Shown: positions 18,469 to 27,853, counted from the stretch's first letter. The stretch is 64,000 bases of DNA from DASPKT01 sp035626475 (GCA_035626475.1 DASPNP010000057.1:7284-71283); one strand, 5' to 3'. A program made the numbers and translations. Notes: generated by a model not told the origin, from the sequence alone.

Positions 18469-20748
18469 TCAGAACTTGGCGCCGGCGCGCACACCCCACA
18501 TGCGGGGCGCGTCGTAGCTCTGGTTCAGGCCGCGCGAGCCGAAGGTGGCGCGGTTCAGCGTCACCTCGTCGGTCACGTTGTTGACGAAGGCCTCCAGCGT
18601 GTAGGTCTCGCTGGCCGAGGTCCAGCCGATACGCAGGTCGAGCTTGGCGAAGCTGTCCTGGCGGTCCAGCACCGTGTTGGTGTCGGTGTTGTAGTAGCTG
18701 CCGGAGTAGAGCGCCGTGACCTGGGGCGTGAAGGTGCCCGCGGCGCCGGCATCGATGTCGTAGCTGACGGTGCCGGTCAGCTTGACCCGCGGGCTGTAGG
18801 GGATGCGGTTGTCGCTGTAGTCCAGGAAGCCGGTGTAGTTGGCCGGCGCCGGCACGTTGGCGTAGTTGTCGTACTTGGCCCGCATGAAGGTGGCGGACAT
18901 GCCGATGTTCAGATTGTCGACCGGCACCGCCTCCAACTCCAGCTCGATGCCCTTGGAGTGGGCGCTCGCGGCGTTCAGGATGACAGAGGTGGTGGTGAAG
19001 CCGCCGGTCGGCGAGGGCACCAGGAACTGGTTCTGGACCTGCAGGTCCTTGAAATCGTTGTAGTAGGCCGAGACGTTCAGCTGCAGCCTATTGTCCAGGA
19101 AGCGGTTCTTGGCGCCGATCTCGTAGGCGGTCACGTTCTCCGGACCGAACGCGCCGGGCAGCGCCGGGTTGGTGAAGAAGCCGGCGTTGAAGCCGCCCGA
19201 GCGGAAGCCCGTCGACACCGTGGCGTACAGCATGTTGTCGTCGGTGGCGTGGTACTCGCCGTTCACCCGCCAGGTGGTCTTGGTGAAGGAGAAGTCGAAG
19301 GCCTGGCCGGTCGGGATCACGTCCACCAGGCGCTGGTTGGCGTCGGTGGTGGCGTTGGCCCGGGTGATCTCCTTCTTGTCCTTGGTGTAGCGCACGCCGC
19401 CCGTGAGGCGGAACACGTCCTCCACCAGCCAGTAGGAGGCTTGGCCGAACACCGCGTTCGAGGTCGTCTCCGGCAGGCCGGCCGCGAAGGCGCAACCCGG
19501 CGCGTTGCGCTGGGCGGTGGGGCAGCTGGAGAAGAAGGACGCGTTGACGTCCTCCTTGAAGTAGAAGTAGCCGGCGATCCACTGCAGCGGGCTGTCGTCG
19601 CCGGACGCGACCTGCAGCTCCTGGCTGAAGGCGTCGAGCTTGTCCTCCTGCCCGTCGACATTGCCGAGGCGGGTCGAGAAGTCGTTGTCGGCGTTCCGGA
19701 ACACCTCGAACTCGGTGTAGCCGGTGATCGAGCGCAGCACCACCGGGCCGGCGTCGTAGGAGAGGTTGGCGTTGAAGCTGTCCTGGTTCAGGTCCTGCTC
19801 CAGCACCGTGTCGCCGGGGTAGAAGAGCTTGCGCGTGTCGATCGGGATGCCGTCGGTCAGCGGCCGGTTGTTGCGCGGCAGGTCGTAGCGCAGCAGGAAG
19901 GGCTGGCCGTTGATGTCGAAGGCGCCGGTCGTGGGGTTCACGAAGATGCCGCCGACCCGGTAGCCGAAGGCGGCGCCGCCGGTGCCCTGCTCCTCCCAGT
20001 GGCTGGCGCGCAGCACCGCCTCGAAGCCGTTGCCGGGGTCCACCCGCAGCGCGCCGCGGACATAGGCCGTGTCGCGGTCGAAGATGTCGAGATTCTCGGT
20101 CACGCCCTTGACGTAGCCGTCCATGACCTCGCGCAGGCCGGCCACGCGCAGCTGCACCACGTCGGAGATCGGCACGTTGATGAAGCCCTCGCCGGCGGCG
20201 CGCTGGTACTGGCCCAGCGTCAGCTTCACCGCGCCCTCGGTGCGGTTGGTGGGGGCGGCGGTGGAGATCGCGACGTTGCCGCCGAAGGTGTTGCGGCCGT
20301 ACAGCGTGCCCTGCGGCCCGCGCTGCACCTCGACGCGCTCCACGTCGACGAAGGGCTCATTCGCCATGGAGGCGCGGCTGCGGTAGACGTTGTCGACGAA
20401 GAAGCCGATGGTCGGATCGCCCGAGACGCCGACATTCTCGGTGCGCACGCCGCGGATGGCGGGACGCGCGTCGGAGCCCGACTTGCCGAAGGAGAAGCCC
20501 GGCGTCAGCACCTCGACGCGCGAGAGGTCGCGCACGTCGTTCTTGGCCAGCGCGTCGCCGGTCAGCGCCGTCACCGCGACCGGGACGTCCTGGACGTTCT
20601 CCGCCCGGCGCTGGGCGGTGACCACGATCTCCTCGAGGCCGCCCGCGGCGGCCATCTGCTGCGCCTGGGCCGGAGCGGCGAAGGCAAGCGCCAACGTTCC
20701 GACCGCGGCACCCGCCTTGAGCGCGGACGCGAAGCTCCTGTCCACCAT
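18469..20748 (-). CDS. TonB-dependent outer-membrane receptor (receptor 2)
   Basis: 759-aa outer-membrane transporter. Signal peptide MVDRSFASALKAGAAVG...APAQAQ, TonB-box region GLEEIVVTAQRRAENVQ, plug domain with VQRGPQGTLYGRNTFGG, and a barrel ending GVRAGAKF. Single-gene unit with its own terminator. LacI-type operator 3 lies 124 bp upstream of the start, and the GH32 gene is divergent, so the likely cargo is an oligosaccharide or glycoside cleaved by the neighbouring hydrolases. Confidence 0.93.
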   Translation of the reverse strand: MVDRSFASALKAGAAVGTLALAFAAPAQAQQMAAAGGLEEIVVTAQRRAENVQDVPVAVTALTGDALAKNDVRDLSRVEVLTPGFSFGKSGSDARPAIRGVRTENVGVSGDPTIGFFVDNVYRSRASMANEPFVDVERVEVQRGPQGTLYGRNTFGGNVAISTAAPTNRTEGAVKLTLGQYQRAAGEGFINVPISDVVQLRVAGLREVMDGYVKGVTENLDIFDRDTAYVRGALRVDPGNGFEAVLRASHWEEQGTGGAAFGYRVGGIFVNPTTGAFDINGQPFLLRYDLPRNNRPLTDGIPIDTRKLFYPGDTVLEQDLNQDSFNANLSYDAGPVVLRSITGYTEFEVFRNADNDFSTRLGNVDGQEDKLDAFSQELQVASGDDSPLQWIAGYFYFKEDVNASFFSSCPTAQRNAPGCAFAAGLPETTSNAVFGQASYWLVEDVFRLTGGVRYTKDKKEITRANATTDANQRLVDVIPTGQAFDFSFTKTTWRVNGEYHATDDNMLYATVSTGFRSGGFNAGFFTNPALPGAFGPENVTAYEIGAKNRFLDNRLQLNVSAYYNDFKDLQVQNQFLVPSPTGGFTTTSVILNAASAHSKGIELELEAVPVDNLNIGMSATFMRAKYDNYANVPAPANYTGFLDYSDNRIPYSPRVKLTGTVSYDIDAGAAGTFTPQVTALYSGSYYNTDTNTVLDRQDSFAKLDLRIGWTSASETYTLEAFVNNVTDEVTLNRATFGSRGLNQSYDAPRMWGVRAGAKF

Positions 20749-20871
20749 CCCTCATCCCCCTCGTTCTTGGCCGTCGCGCCTGTCCAGCGCGCGGCGACTT
20801 CGTTATCGGCCGGGGGTGCGGGGCGGTTTGCGCGCCGCCTCTCCCCCGTCACGCAATATCGTTGTCTCAGG

Positions 20872-20887
20872 ATGAATGCGCATGCAA
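20872..20887. promoter_or_regulatory. LacI-type operator 3 (before TonB receptor 2)
   Basis: ATGAATGCGCATGCAA matches 15 of 16 positions of TTGMATKCGMATKCAA, with the central CG kept. It lies in the 319-bp divergent region (20749-21067) between receptor 2 and GH32. On the minus strand its TTGCAT could serve as a -35, but I find no good -10 at normal spacing. Confidence 0.65.
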
Positions 20888-20994
20888 GCCCTATTTCTTA
20901 AGTGAGGGCGAATCGGATGGTTAGTGTCCGGGCCGCCGGGACGGTGCGGGCCGGCCGGGGCTGCCCGATGGTTGCGCCACGGCTGCAAAGCGCC

Positions 20995-21010
20995 ATGCAT
21001 GCGGATGCAC
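20995..21010. promoter_or_regulatory. LacI-type operator 4 (before GH32 gene)
   Basis: ATGCATGCGGATGCAC fits 13 of the 16 strict positions (the first base, one inner base and the last deviate) and keeps the central CG. A plausible promoter follows: GCGACA (21012-21017), 17 nt, TACACT (21035-21040), 28 nt before the GH32 ATG. Weaker than the other sites but in the right place. Confidence 0.5.
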
Positions 21011-21067
21011 GGCGACAGCGGGGCATAGGCCGGATACACTGGCGCTTTCGACGGCGGGGGGCGGAGA

Positions 21068-22513
21068 ATGGACGGGTCCGACGGCGGTTGCCACCGCCCG
21101 CTCTTCCACTACACGCGCACCTCCGGCTGGATGAACGACCCGAACGGCCCGATCCGGCTGGGCGACCGCTGGCACCTGTTCCACCAGGCCGCCGACGATT
21201 CGCCGGGCTTCACATCCGTCGGCTGGGGCCACGCCAGCAGCGCCGACCTGCTGCGCTGGCGCGAGGAGCCGCCGGCGCTGACGCCCCTGGCCGGTGAGAG
21301 CGCCTATTCCGGCAGCGTCGCGCTGGATCCGGGCGACAGCAGCGGGTTGGGCGAGGCCGGGCGGCCGCCGCTGCTGGCGCTGTTCACCGCCCACCGGCCG
21401 GGCCACCAGAGCCAGCACCTCGCCGCCAGCACCGACGGCGGCGCCACCTGGCGGCGATTCGCCGGCAACCCGGTGCTGGACGAGAACCTCGCCGCCTTCC
21501 GCGATCCCTTCCTCTTCGCTTGGCCCGGTGCCGACGGCGCGCCCGGCTGGGGCATGCTGGTGGCCCTGCCCTGCCCCTGGTCGCCGCCCTTCGGCGAGTC
21601 GGGCTCGCGCCTGCGCCTCTACCGCTCCGACGACGCCAGGCGCTGGAACCTCGCGGGCGAGTTGCCCCTGCGTACCGCGCCCGGCGAGCTGTTCGAGTGC
21701 CCGGCGCTGGTCCCGGTTCCGGTCGAGGGCGGCGGCACGCGGCTGGTGCTGCTGGTCAGCCTCGTCGACCGGCGGAACGGCGACGCGCCGGGGCATGTGA
21801 GGTGGTGCGCCGGGCGGCTGGATGCGGCGGGCTTCCACCCGGAGACGCCGCTCGCCCGGCTGGACCACGGGCCGGACTGGTATGCCGCCCAGCCCTTCGC
21901 CGGCGCGCCCGATGGACGGGCCGTTGCGATCGGCTGGATGAGCAGCTGGGACTATGCGCGCGTCCTGCCGGTGTCGCCCTGGGCCGGTGGGCCGCAGTCC
22001 CTGCCCCGCGACCTGCGCCTCGATGCCGACGACACGTTGCGCCAGTCGCCGCCGCCGGAGCTGGCCGGCCTCCATGGGGTGCCCGTCGCGCTGCCGGACC
22101 TCGACGTGACCGACGGCGGGGCGGTGCTGCCCTTCGCCGGCGATGCCTACGAGCTGCACGCCACGATCGACCTCGGCGACGCGGCCGAGGTCGGGCTGGC
22201 GTTGCGGGCGGGCGCCGCGGAAGGCACCTTGGTGGGGCTGGACGGCACCCACGCCTTCCTCGACCGCCACCGCTCCGGCCGGGTGGACTTCCACCCCCGA
22301 TACCCCGGCCGCTGGACGGCGCCGCATACCGGCCGAACGCTGCGCCTCACGGCGGTGGTCGACCGCTGCTCGGTGGAGCTGTTCCTGGAGAACGGCGCCG
22401 CCACCCTCACCGCCTTGGTCTTCCCCGGGCCGGAGAGCCTCGGCCTGCGGTTCTATGCGACCGGCGGCACGGCGCGGCTGCGCGACGCGGTCGTCTGGCC
22501 GATCCGGATGTAG
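21068..22513 (+). CDS. GH32 beta-fructofuranosidase / fructan hydrolase
   Basis: 481-aa glycoside hydrolase family 32 enzyme: five-bladed propeller plus C-terminal beta-sandwich. Nucleophile Asp24 in WMNDPNG, transition-state Asp146 in FRDP, acid/base Glu210 in FECP. No signal peptide, so sucrose or short fructo-oligosaccharides are probably split after import. RBS GGCGGAGA directly precedes the ATG. Whether it prefers sucrose, inulin or levan cannot be told from sequence. Confidence 0.92.
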   Translation: MDGSDGGCHRPLFHYTRTSGWMNDPNGPIRLGDRWHLFHQAADDSPGFTSVGWGHASSADLLRWREEPPALTPLAGESAYSGSVALDPGDSSGLGEAGRPPLLALFTAHRPGHQSQHLAASTDGGATWRRFAGNPVLDENLAAFRDPFLFAWPGADGAPGWGMLVALPCPWSPPFGESGSRLRLYRSDDARRWNLAGELPLRTAPGELFECPALVPVPVEGGGTRLVLLVSLVDRRNGDAPGHVRWCAGRLDAAGFHPETPLARLDHGPDWYAAQPFAGAPDGRAVAIGWMSSWDYARVLPVSPWAGGPQSLPRDLRLDADDTLRQSPPPELAGLHGVPVALPDLDVTDGGAVLPFAGDAYELHATIDLGDAAEVGLALRAGAAEGTLVGLDGTHAFLDRHRSGRVDFHPRYPGRWTAPHTGRTLRLTAVVDRCSVELFLENGAATLTALVFPGPESLGLRFYATGGTARLRDAVVWPIRM

Positions 22514-22589
22514 GATCTCACGCGGCGACCGCGCATTCATCCCGTGCCTCTTCAGGGGCTCTTCGAAAGCCGAACAGGCCGAACTACCG

Positions 22590-22721
22590 TCCCCTCTCCC
22601 AGAGGGAGAGGGACAGGGAGAGGGGGTACGGGATTGCGGAGCAGAGGCAAACTTCGATGAAGCCGCCCTTCCCCGACCCTCTTACCCCCTCACCCCGACC
22701 CTCTCCCCCTGGGAGAGGGGG
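22590..22721. repeat. REP-like inverted repeat (CCCTCTCCC/GGGAGAGGG family)
   Basis: A third repeat family, with CCCCTCTCCCAGAGGGAGAGG at the left flank (shown only in part: CCCTCTCCC, GGGAGAGGG) and inverted ACCCTCTCCCCCTGGGAGAG at 22697 onwards. It occupies the 262-bp convergent gap between GH32 and the aldolase gene and could act as a bidirectional terminator. Confidence 0.75.
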
Positions 22722-22775
22722 ATTGCAGCGGCATTCCAGGCGTTTCGAGTGGCCTTCCTTGAGGGAGAAGGATGA

Positions 22776-23540
22776 TCAGGCCAGCCGCCCCGCCACGTCC
22801 TCGGCCAGGCGCTTGGCGCCCTGCTGCAGGAAACCCAAATCGGAGCCCAGCAGGAAGATCGTCGCGCCCTCGTCGCGCCAGCGCGGCAGCTCCGCCAGCT
22901 CGTGGGTGAACATGCCCACGGCCTTGCCGGCCTTGCGACCCGCGCGGCAGATGGCGGCGACGGCGTCCAGCACCGCCGGGTCCTTGGGATCGAGCAGGCC
23001 CATGGAGACGGTGAGGTCGATGCGGCCGACGAACAGCGCGTCGATGCCGTCGGTCGCGGCGATGGCGTCGAGATCTCCCATCGCCTCGGCATCCTCGATC
23101 TGGGCGATGACGATGGTCTCGGCCCGCGCCTTGGCATAGTGCTCGGCCAGCGGCCGGGCGCCGAGCTGGGCGGATCGGGTGTTGCCGGCGAAGCCGCGGC
23201 CACCGGGCCCGAAGCGCGCCGCCTTCGCCGCCGCCGCGGCCTCCGCCGCCGAGCGGACATGCGGGACCAGCAGCGCGTCGGCGCCGCCGTCCAGCGCCTG
23301 CAGGAAATAGTGCGGCGCGTTCATGGCCGGGCGCACGATCGTGGGCTTTGCCAAGGCACGAGCGGTCAGCAGGCAGGTGTCCAGCTCCGTCCGGCCGAAG
23401 GCGCCGTGCTCGGCGTCCAGGCACAGGCAGTCCAGCGGCGTGCCGGCCAGCGCCTCGATCAGCTGCGGCGACGGCGTCTTGACGAAGGTGCCCAGCAGAG
23501 TGTCGAAGCCGCGCACCCGCTCATGGAAAGCCTTGCTCAT
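22776..23540 (-). CDS. HpcH/HpaI-family class II aldolase
   Basis: 254-aa metal-dependent retro-aldolase giving pyruvate plus an aldehyde. Active-site His in LDAEHGAFG, metal ligands Glu in IAQIEDAEAM and Asp in FVGRIDLTVSMG. Family members act on 4-hydroxy-2-oxoheptanedioate or 2-keto-3-deoxy sugar acids. The start at 23540 overlaps the stop of the MetE-like gene (ATGA). Last gene of the minus-strand operon that begins with the HisD-like gene. Confidence 0.88.
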   Translation of the reverse strand: MSKAFHERVRGFDTLLGTFVKTPSPQLIEALAGTPLDCLCLDAEHGAFGRTELDTCLLTARALAKPTIVRPAMNAPHYFLQALDGGADALLVPHVRSAAEAAAAAKAARFGPGGRGFAGNTRSAQLGARPLAEHYAKARAETIVIAQIEDAEAMGDLDAIAATDGIDALFVGRIDLTVSMGLLDPKDPAVLDAVAAICRAGRKAGKAVGMFTHELAELPRWRDEGATIFLLGSDLGFLQQGAKRLAEDVAGRLA

Positions 23541-24688
23541 GCCCGCCCCCACAGCCTGTCCGACGCGATGCGGGCGCCCTCGGCCAGCGCCGCCAGCTTG
23601 GCGTAGGCGACCTCGCCGTCCACCGCGCCGAAGCCGGCGAAGGTGCCGAAGCCGCAATCGGTGCCGGCGACGACCCGCTCGCGCCCGACGACATTGGCGT
23701 AGCGCTCGATGCGCTCGGCCACCAGCAGCGGGTGCTCGATGAAGTTGGTGGTGCTGTCGATGACGCCGGGGATCAGCACCATGCCGTCCGGCAGGTCGCG
23801 CCCCTTGAACTCGGTCCATTCATGGGCGTGGCGGGGGTTGGCGCCCTCGAACAGCAGCCCGCCGACCTTGGCCTTCAGCGCGATGTCCAGCACGGTGGAA
23901 AGCGGCGCGTCGCAATGGTGCGGACCCTCGTAGTTGCCCCAGCAGACATGCATGCGCACCCGGTCGCGCGGCACGTTGCGCAGCGCGTGGTTCAGCGCCT
24001 CGACATGGCCGGCGCAGGCCTTCACGTAGGCCGCTTCGTCCTGGTCCTTGAACATCATGTGCCGGCCCAGGCCGAGGTCCGGGCTGTCCAGCTGCAGCAC
24101 CAGCCCGGCCGCGACGATGCGCTCATATTCCGGCCGCATGGCATCGGCCAGCGCCTCCAGATAGGCGTCCTGCGAGGGGTAGTGCCGGTTCGGCTGGAAC
24201 AGCGCGATGACGCCGGGCGAGGCGGCGTTCATGAAGCCCTCGGTCGGGCGGTGCCTCTCCAGCGCGGCCTGGAAATGCGTGAGGTCCGTCTCCAGCGGCC
24301 CCATGTCCTTGACCGCGATGGGCCCGACGCAGCAGGGCCGGCGGTAGGTCGGCGTCTTGCCGGTGGAGGACTGCCGGTTCATCAGCGAGGGGAACGCCTC
24401 GAGGTCCTGCGGCACCCGGCGCGGGCTGTCGCCGTCGAAGCCGGTCAGCCGGTCCTTGATGTAGGTGGCGTAGGAAATCTTGCTCATCTCGCCGTCGGAG
24501 ACGATGTCGATCCCGGCCTGTACTTGGCGGGCGACGGCGTCCTCCACCGCGCGGGCGACGGCGGCCTCGAAGGCGAGGCGGTCGAGCGGCTCGCCCTTCT
24601 CCGCCGCGAACAGCCCGTCGCAGACGTCCTGGGGGCGCGGCAGGCTGCCGACATGGGTGGTGAGGATACGGTCGGTGCTGGTGCGCAT
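23537..24688 (-). CDS. MetE-like single-domain protein (cobalamin-independent methionine synthase superfamily)
   Basis: 383-aa zinc TIM barrel corresponding only to the catalytic C-terminal half of MetE. HVGSLPRP at the N-terminus, DGEMSKISYA, a zinc-site HVCWGNYEGPHH and a late Cys in VAGTDCGFGTF are visible. Stand-alone members include epoxyalkane:coenzyme M transferase, so the family makes or breaks C-S or C-O bonds as well as methylating homocysteine. The catabolic setting argues against methionine synthesis. Confidence 0.8.
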   Translation of the reverse strand: MRTSTDRILTTHVGSLPRPQDVCDGLFAAEKGEPLDRLAFEAAVARAVEDAVARQVQAGIDIVSDGEMSKISYATYIKDRLTGFDGDSPRRVPQDLEAFPSLMNRQSSTGKTPTYRRPCCVGPIAVKDMGPLETDLTHFQAALERHRPTEGFMNAASPGVIALFQPNRHYPSQDAYLEALADAMRPEYERIVAAGLVLQLDSPDLGLGRHMMFKDQDEAAYVKACAGHVEALNHALRNVPRDRVRMHVCWGNYEGPHHCDAPLSTVLDIALKAKVGGLLFEGANPRHAHEWTEFKGRDLPDGMVLIPGVIDSTTNFIEHPLLVAERIERYANVVGRERVVAGTDCGFGTFAGFGAVDGEVAYAKLAALAEGARIASDRLWGRA

Positions 24689-24701
24689 GCGGGTCCCCGG
24701 A

Positions 24702-25412
24702 TCAGGAGGTGAGGAATTCGGTCAGGGCGGCGGCGACGGCGACGGGGCGCTCCAGCGGCGCCATGTGGCCGCAATGGCGCAGCACCGTCAGGCGGCTGCC
24801 GGGGATGAGGCGGTGGATCTCCTCATGGATTTCCACCGGGCAGAGGTCGTCGCCGTCGGCCGCGATCACCAGCGTCGGCGTGGCGATGGCGGAGAGCGTC
24901 GGGCGGCTGTCGGGCCGGCCCATCAGCGCCAGGCTCTGGCGCCGGAACACATCCACGCCCAGGTCCAGGGCCATGCCGATGACCAGGCGCCGCAGATTGC
25001 CGAGGTTGGGCGTGCCGGGGGCGAAGTAGCGCGGCTTCAGATCCTCCACCACCACGTCGCGGAACCCGCCGGTCTGGGCGCGGTAGATCTGGCGCGCGCG
25101 CACGCCCTTGCGCTCCGCCGTGTCGGGCCGCGCCGTGGTGTTCATCAGCATCAGGTGGCTGAGCCGCTCCGGCGCGCGGCGGGCGATCTCCAGGGCCACG
25201 ATGGCGCCCATGGAGAAGCCGGCCAGCGCGAACCGCCCGGGCGCCTGCGCCAGCACGTCGTCCGCCATCTCGGCGATGGTGACCTGGCGGTCCAGGTCCG
25301 GCACCCGCACTTCGCCCACGTCCGCGCCCAGCCGCCCCCTGACGTCGGACCAGAGCCGGGCGTCGCAGAGCATGCCCGGCAGCAGCAGGAGGGGCGGCGG
25401 GGCGTCGGTCAT
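24702..25412 (-). CDS. Alpha/beta hydrolase
   Basis: 236-aa cytoplasmic hydrolase. Oxyanion region LLLPGMLCDARLW, nucleophile elbow LAGFSMGAIVAL, late Asp in VIAADGDDLCP and catalytic His in RHCGHMAPLERP. Start overlaps the LacI gene stop by 4 bp, so it is translated with the regulator. Resembles carboxylesterases/lactonases; substrate unknown. Confidence 0.85.
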   Translation of the reverse strand: MTDAPPPLLLLPGMLCDARLWSDVRGRLGADVGEVRVPDLDRQVTIAEMADDVLAQAPGRFALAGFSMGAIVALEIARRAPERLSHLMLMNTTARPDTAERKGVRARQIYRAQTGGFRDVVVEDLKPRYFAPGTPNLGNLRRLVIGMALDLGVDVFRRQSLALMGRPDSRPTLSAIATPTLVIAADGDDLCPVEIHEEIHRLIPGSRLTVLRHCGHMAPLERPVAVAAALTEFLTS

Positions 25413-26458
25413 GTCAGCCGGGCGGACCGCCCCTCGATGAGTTCGCCGGAGAACATGCGCGTCTCAGCCTCCAGATCCGGCGTCTCCACCCGCTCCAGCA
25501 GCATGGAGATGGCGGCCTCGGCCATGCGCCGCACCGGCTGGCGGATGGTGGTCAGTTCGTAGCTCATCCAGCGCGAGGCGCCGGCGCCGTCGAAGCCCAC
25601 GACCGAGAGGTTGCCCGGCACCATCAGCCCGTGGCGGATGCGGGCGCAGTCCATGACGCCGATCGCCATCGTGTCGTTGGCGCAGATGACGGCGTCGGGC
25701 GGCGTATCCAGGTCCCGGCGCAGCGCGTCGAAGGCGTCGGCGCCGGACTGGTAGGAATAGTCGCCGCGCGCCGTGCCCAGCACCTCGATCCCGTGGTGGC
25801 GCAGCCGGTCCATGGCGCTGCGCATGCGCTCGACGCTGACGGCGCTGTCCTCCGGCCCGCCGACGATGCCGAAGCGGCGGTGGCCGGCCGCCACCAGCCG
25901 GTCTACCAGCCGCCGCTCGCCCTCGGCATGGTCGACCGTGACGGAGGAGACCGCGCCCTCGGGCAGGACGCGGTTGTAGAAGACCAGCGGCACGCCGCGC
26001 GTCTTGAAGTCCGCCACCTGGTCGCCGTTCAGCCGGGCGGCGGCGATGACCCCGTCCACCCGGTAGCGCCAGACCTGCTCCAGCACCGTGTCGATGTCGC
26101 TCTCCGCGTTCAGCGCGAACAGCAGCACGCGCGAGCCGCGCTCGGATATCCTCAGCGACAGCTCGAACAGTACTTCGGGATAGTAGAGGTTGGTCGAGGC
26201 GCCGATCAGCAGCCCCACCAGGTTGGACCGGCGGGTGATCAGCGAGCGGGCGATGGCGTTCGGCTGGTATCCCAGCGTCTGCGCCGCCTTGAGCACGCGG
26301 CGGCGCAGATCCTCCGAGATGCTGGCGCCGTCCGTGAACGCCCGGCTGACGGTGGACTGGGAGACCTGGGCCAGCCTGGCCACGTCGTAGGACGTGGCGC
26401 CGCGGCCGGCCTGCAGGGGTTCCACTGGCTTCTTCTCGTTACGCGGCCTTCCGGCCAT
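25409..26458 (-). CDS. LacI/GalR-family transcriptional regulator
   Basis: 349-aa repressor. The helix-turn-helix is TSYDVARLAQVSQSTVSRAF (about residues 22-41), followed by the hinge helix and a periplasmic-binding-protein-like effector domain (VVGFDGAGASRWMSYELTTIRQPV near the C-terminus, trimmed: LTTIRQPV). It overlaps the HisD-like gene by 20 bp and so is autoregulated with it. It is the natural candidate to bind the five TTGMATKCGMATKCAA sites. Confidence 0.93.
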   Translation of the reverse strand: MAGRPRNEKKPVEPLQAGRGATSYDVARLAQVSQSTVSRAFTDGASISEDLRRRVLKAAQTLGYQPNAIARSLITRRSNLVGLLIGASTNLYYPEVLFELSLRISERGSRVLLFALNAESDIDTVLEQVWRYRVDGVIAAARLNGDQVADFKTRGVPLVFYNRVLPEGAVSSVTVDHAEGERRLVDRLVAAGHRRFGIVGGPEDSAVSVERMRSAMDRLRHHGIEVLGTARGDYSYQSGADAFDALRRDLDTPPDAVICANDTMAIGVMDCARIRHGLMVPGNLSVVGFDGAGASRWMSYELTTIRQPVRRMAEAAISMLLERVETPDLEAETRMFSGELIEGRSARLT

Positions 26459-27725
26459 GGCGCCTCACCCGAATGTCGGCCTGCTCCTTGTGGCCGGCGA
26501 AGCCCTCGATGGCGCAGAGCCGCGAGCAGTACTCGCCGATCAGCACCGATGCCTCCGGGGTGAGGACCCGCTGGTAGGTGCAGGTCTTCATGAATTTTCC
26601 GACCCACAATCCACCGGTGTACCGCGCGGCCTTCCGGGTGGGCAAGGTGTGGTTGGTGCCGATGACCTTGTCGCCATAGGAGACGTTGGTCAGGGGCCCC
26701 AGGAACAGGGCGCCGTAATTGGTCATGTTGCGCAGGAAATAGTCGGGGTCGCGCGTCATCACCTGGACATGCTCGGACGCGATGTCGTCGGCGATGCGCA
26801 CCATCTCCTCCTCGCTGTCGGCGAGGATGACCTGGCCGTAGACCTCCCAGGCCTTGCCGGCGATCTCGGCGGTGGGAAGGATGGTCAGCTGCCGCTCGAT
26901 CTCGCGCATCGTGTCGTGCGCCAGCTTCTCCGAGTTGGTCAGCAGGATGGCGGGCGAATTGTAGCCGTGCTCCGCCTGGCCCAGCAGGTCGGCGGCGCAC
27001 AGCTCGCCGTCGACGCTGTCGTCGGCGATGACCAGCGTCTCGGTCGGGCCGGCCAGCAGGTCGATGCCGATGCGGCCGAAGAGCTGGCGCTTGGCCTCCG
27101 CCACGAAGGCGTTGCCGGGGCCGACGATCATGTCCACCGGCGCCACCGTCTGGGTGCCGATGCCCATGGCGCCGATCGCCTGGATGCCGCCGAAGGCGTA
27201 GATCTCGTCGGCGCCGGCCATGTCCATGGCGACGACGATGGCCGGGTTCGGCTTGCCCTTGTAGGGCGGCGCGCAGGCGACGATGCGCTTCACGCCCGCC
27301 ACCTTGGCGGTGACGACACTCATGTGCGCCGAGGCCACCAGCGGGTACTTGCCGCCGGGGACGTAGCAGCCGACGCTGTTGACCGGCAGGTTCTTGTGGC
27401 CCAGCACCACGCCGGGGATGGTCTCCACCTCCACGTCGCGCAGCGCCGCCTTCTGCACCTCGGCGAAGTTGCGGATCTGGGTCTGGGCGAAGCGGATGTC
27501 CTCGATGGTCTGCGCCGGCAGCTCGTCGTAGGCCGCCTTGATCTCGGCGGGGGACAGGCGGTAGCTGGGCGGCGACCACTGGTCGAACTTCTCGGAATAG
27601 CGGCGCACGGCGTCGTCGCCGTCGCGCTCGATCTCGGCCAGGACGCCCTCCACCGTGGCGCGCACCTTGGCGTCGTCCGCCGCCCGCACTTCCGCCTCGA
27701 TGCCCTTCTTCAGCCAACGCGCCAT
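26439..27725 (-). CDS. Histidinol dehydrogenase-like catabolic alcohol dehydrogenase (sulfopropanediol dehydrogenase-type paralog)
   Basis: 428-aa NAD- and zinc-dependent dehydrogenase of the HisD superfamily. Zinc ligands and catalytic pair of HisD are kept: GQAEHG (Gln, His), ASEHVQV (Glu-His), GDKVIGTNHTLPT (Asp) and EGFAGHKEQAD (His). The ATG at 27725 has GGGGAGAGG upstream. No other his gene is near; it heads a catabolic operon. HpsN, which oxidises 2,3-dihydroxypropane-1-sulfonate, is a known paralog, but sulfonate-lyase genes are absent here, so the substrate stays open. Confidence 0.85.
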   Translation of the reverse strand: MARWLKKGIEAEVRAADDAKVRATVEGVLAEIERDGDDAVRRYSEKFDQWSPPSYRLSPAEIKAAYDELPAQTIEDIRFAQTQIRNFAEVQKAALRDVEVETIPGVVLGHKNLPVNSVGCYVPGGKYPLVASAHMSVVTAKVAGVKRIVACAPPYKGKPNPAIVVAMDMAGADEIYAFGGIQAIGAMGIGTQTVAPVDMIVGPGNAFVAEAKRQLFGRIGIDLLAGPTETLVIADDSVDGELCAADLLGQAEHGYNSPAILLTNSEKLAHDTMREIERQLTILPTAEIAGKAWEVYGQVILADSEEEMVRIADDIASEHVQVMTRDPDYFLRNMTNYGALFLGPLTNVSYGDKVIGTNHTLPTRKAARYTGGLWVGKFMKTCTYQRVLTPEASVLIGEYCSRLCAIEGFAGHKEQADIRVRRHGRKAA

Positions 27726-27853
27726 GGCAGCCTCTCCCCTTCGCTCGCCTGTCCCGATATCCCGGTGTTCCGGTAACCCCCGCGCCCCCGTCGGCCGGCC
27801 ATCCGTTGGGGCGGCGACGAAATATCTTGAACGCGGGGCCAGTGTAGGTTTGA

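Noticed and set aside
18355..20901. 848-codon plus-strand frame over TonB receptor 2
   Set aside because: Antisense shadow; low-complexity Val/Gly/Arg protein, no RBS, and it crosses a terminator and an operator.
26439..27725. Histidine biosynthesis hisD
   Set aside because: No other his genes, operon with LacI regulator and aldolase, inducible-type operator upstream.
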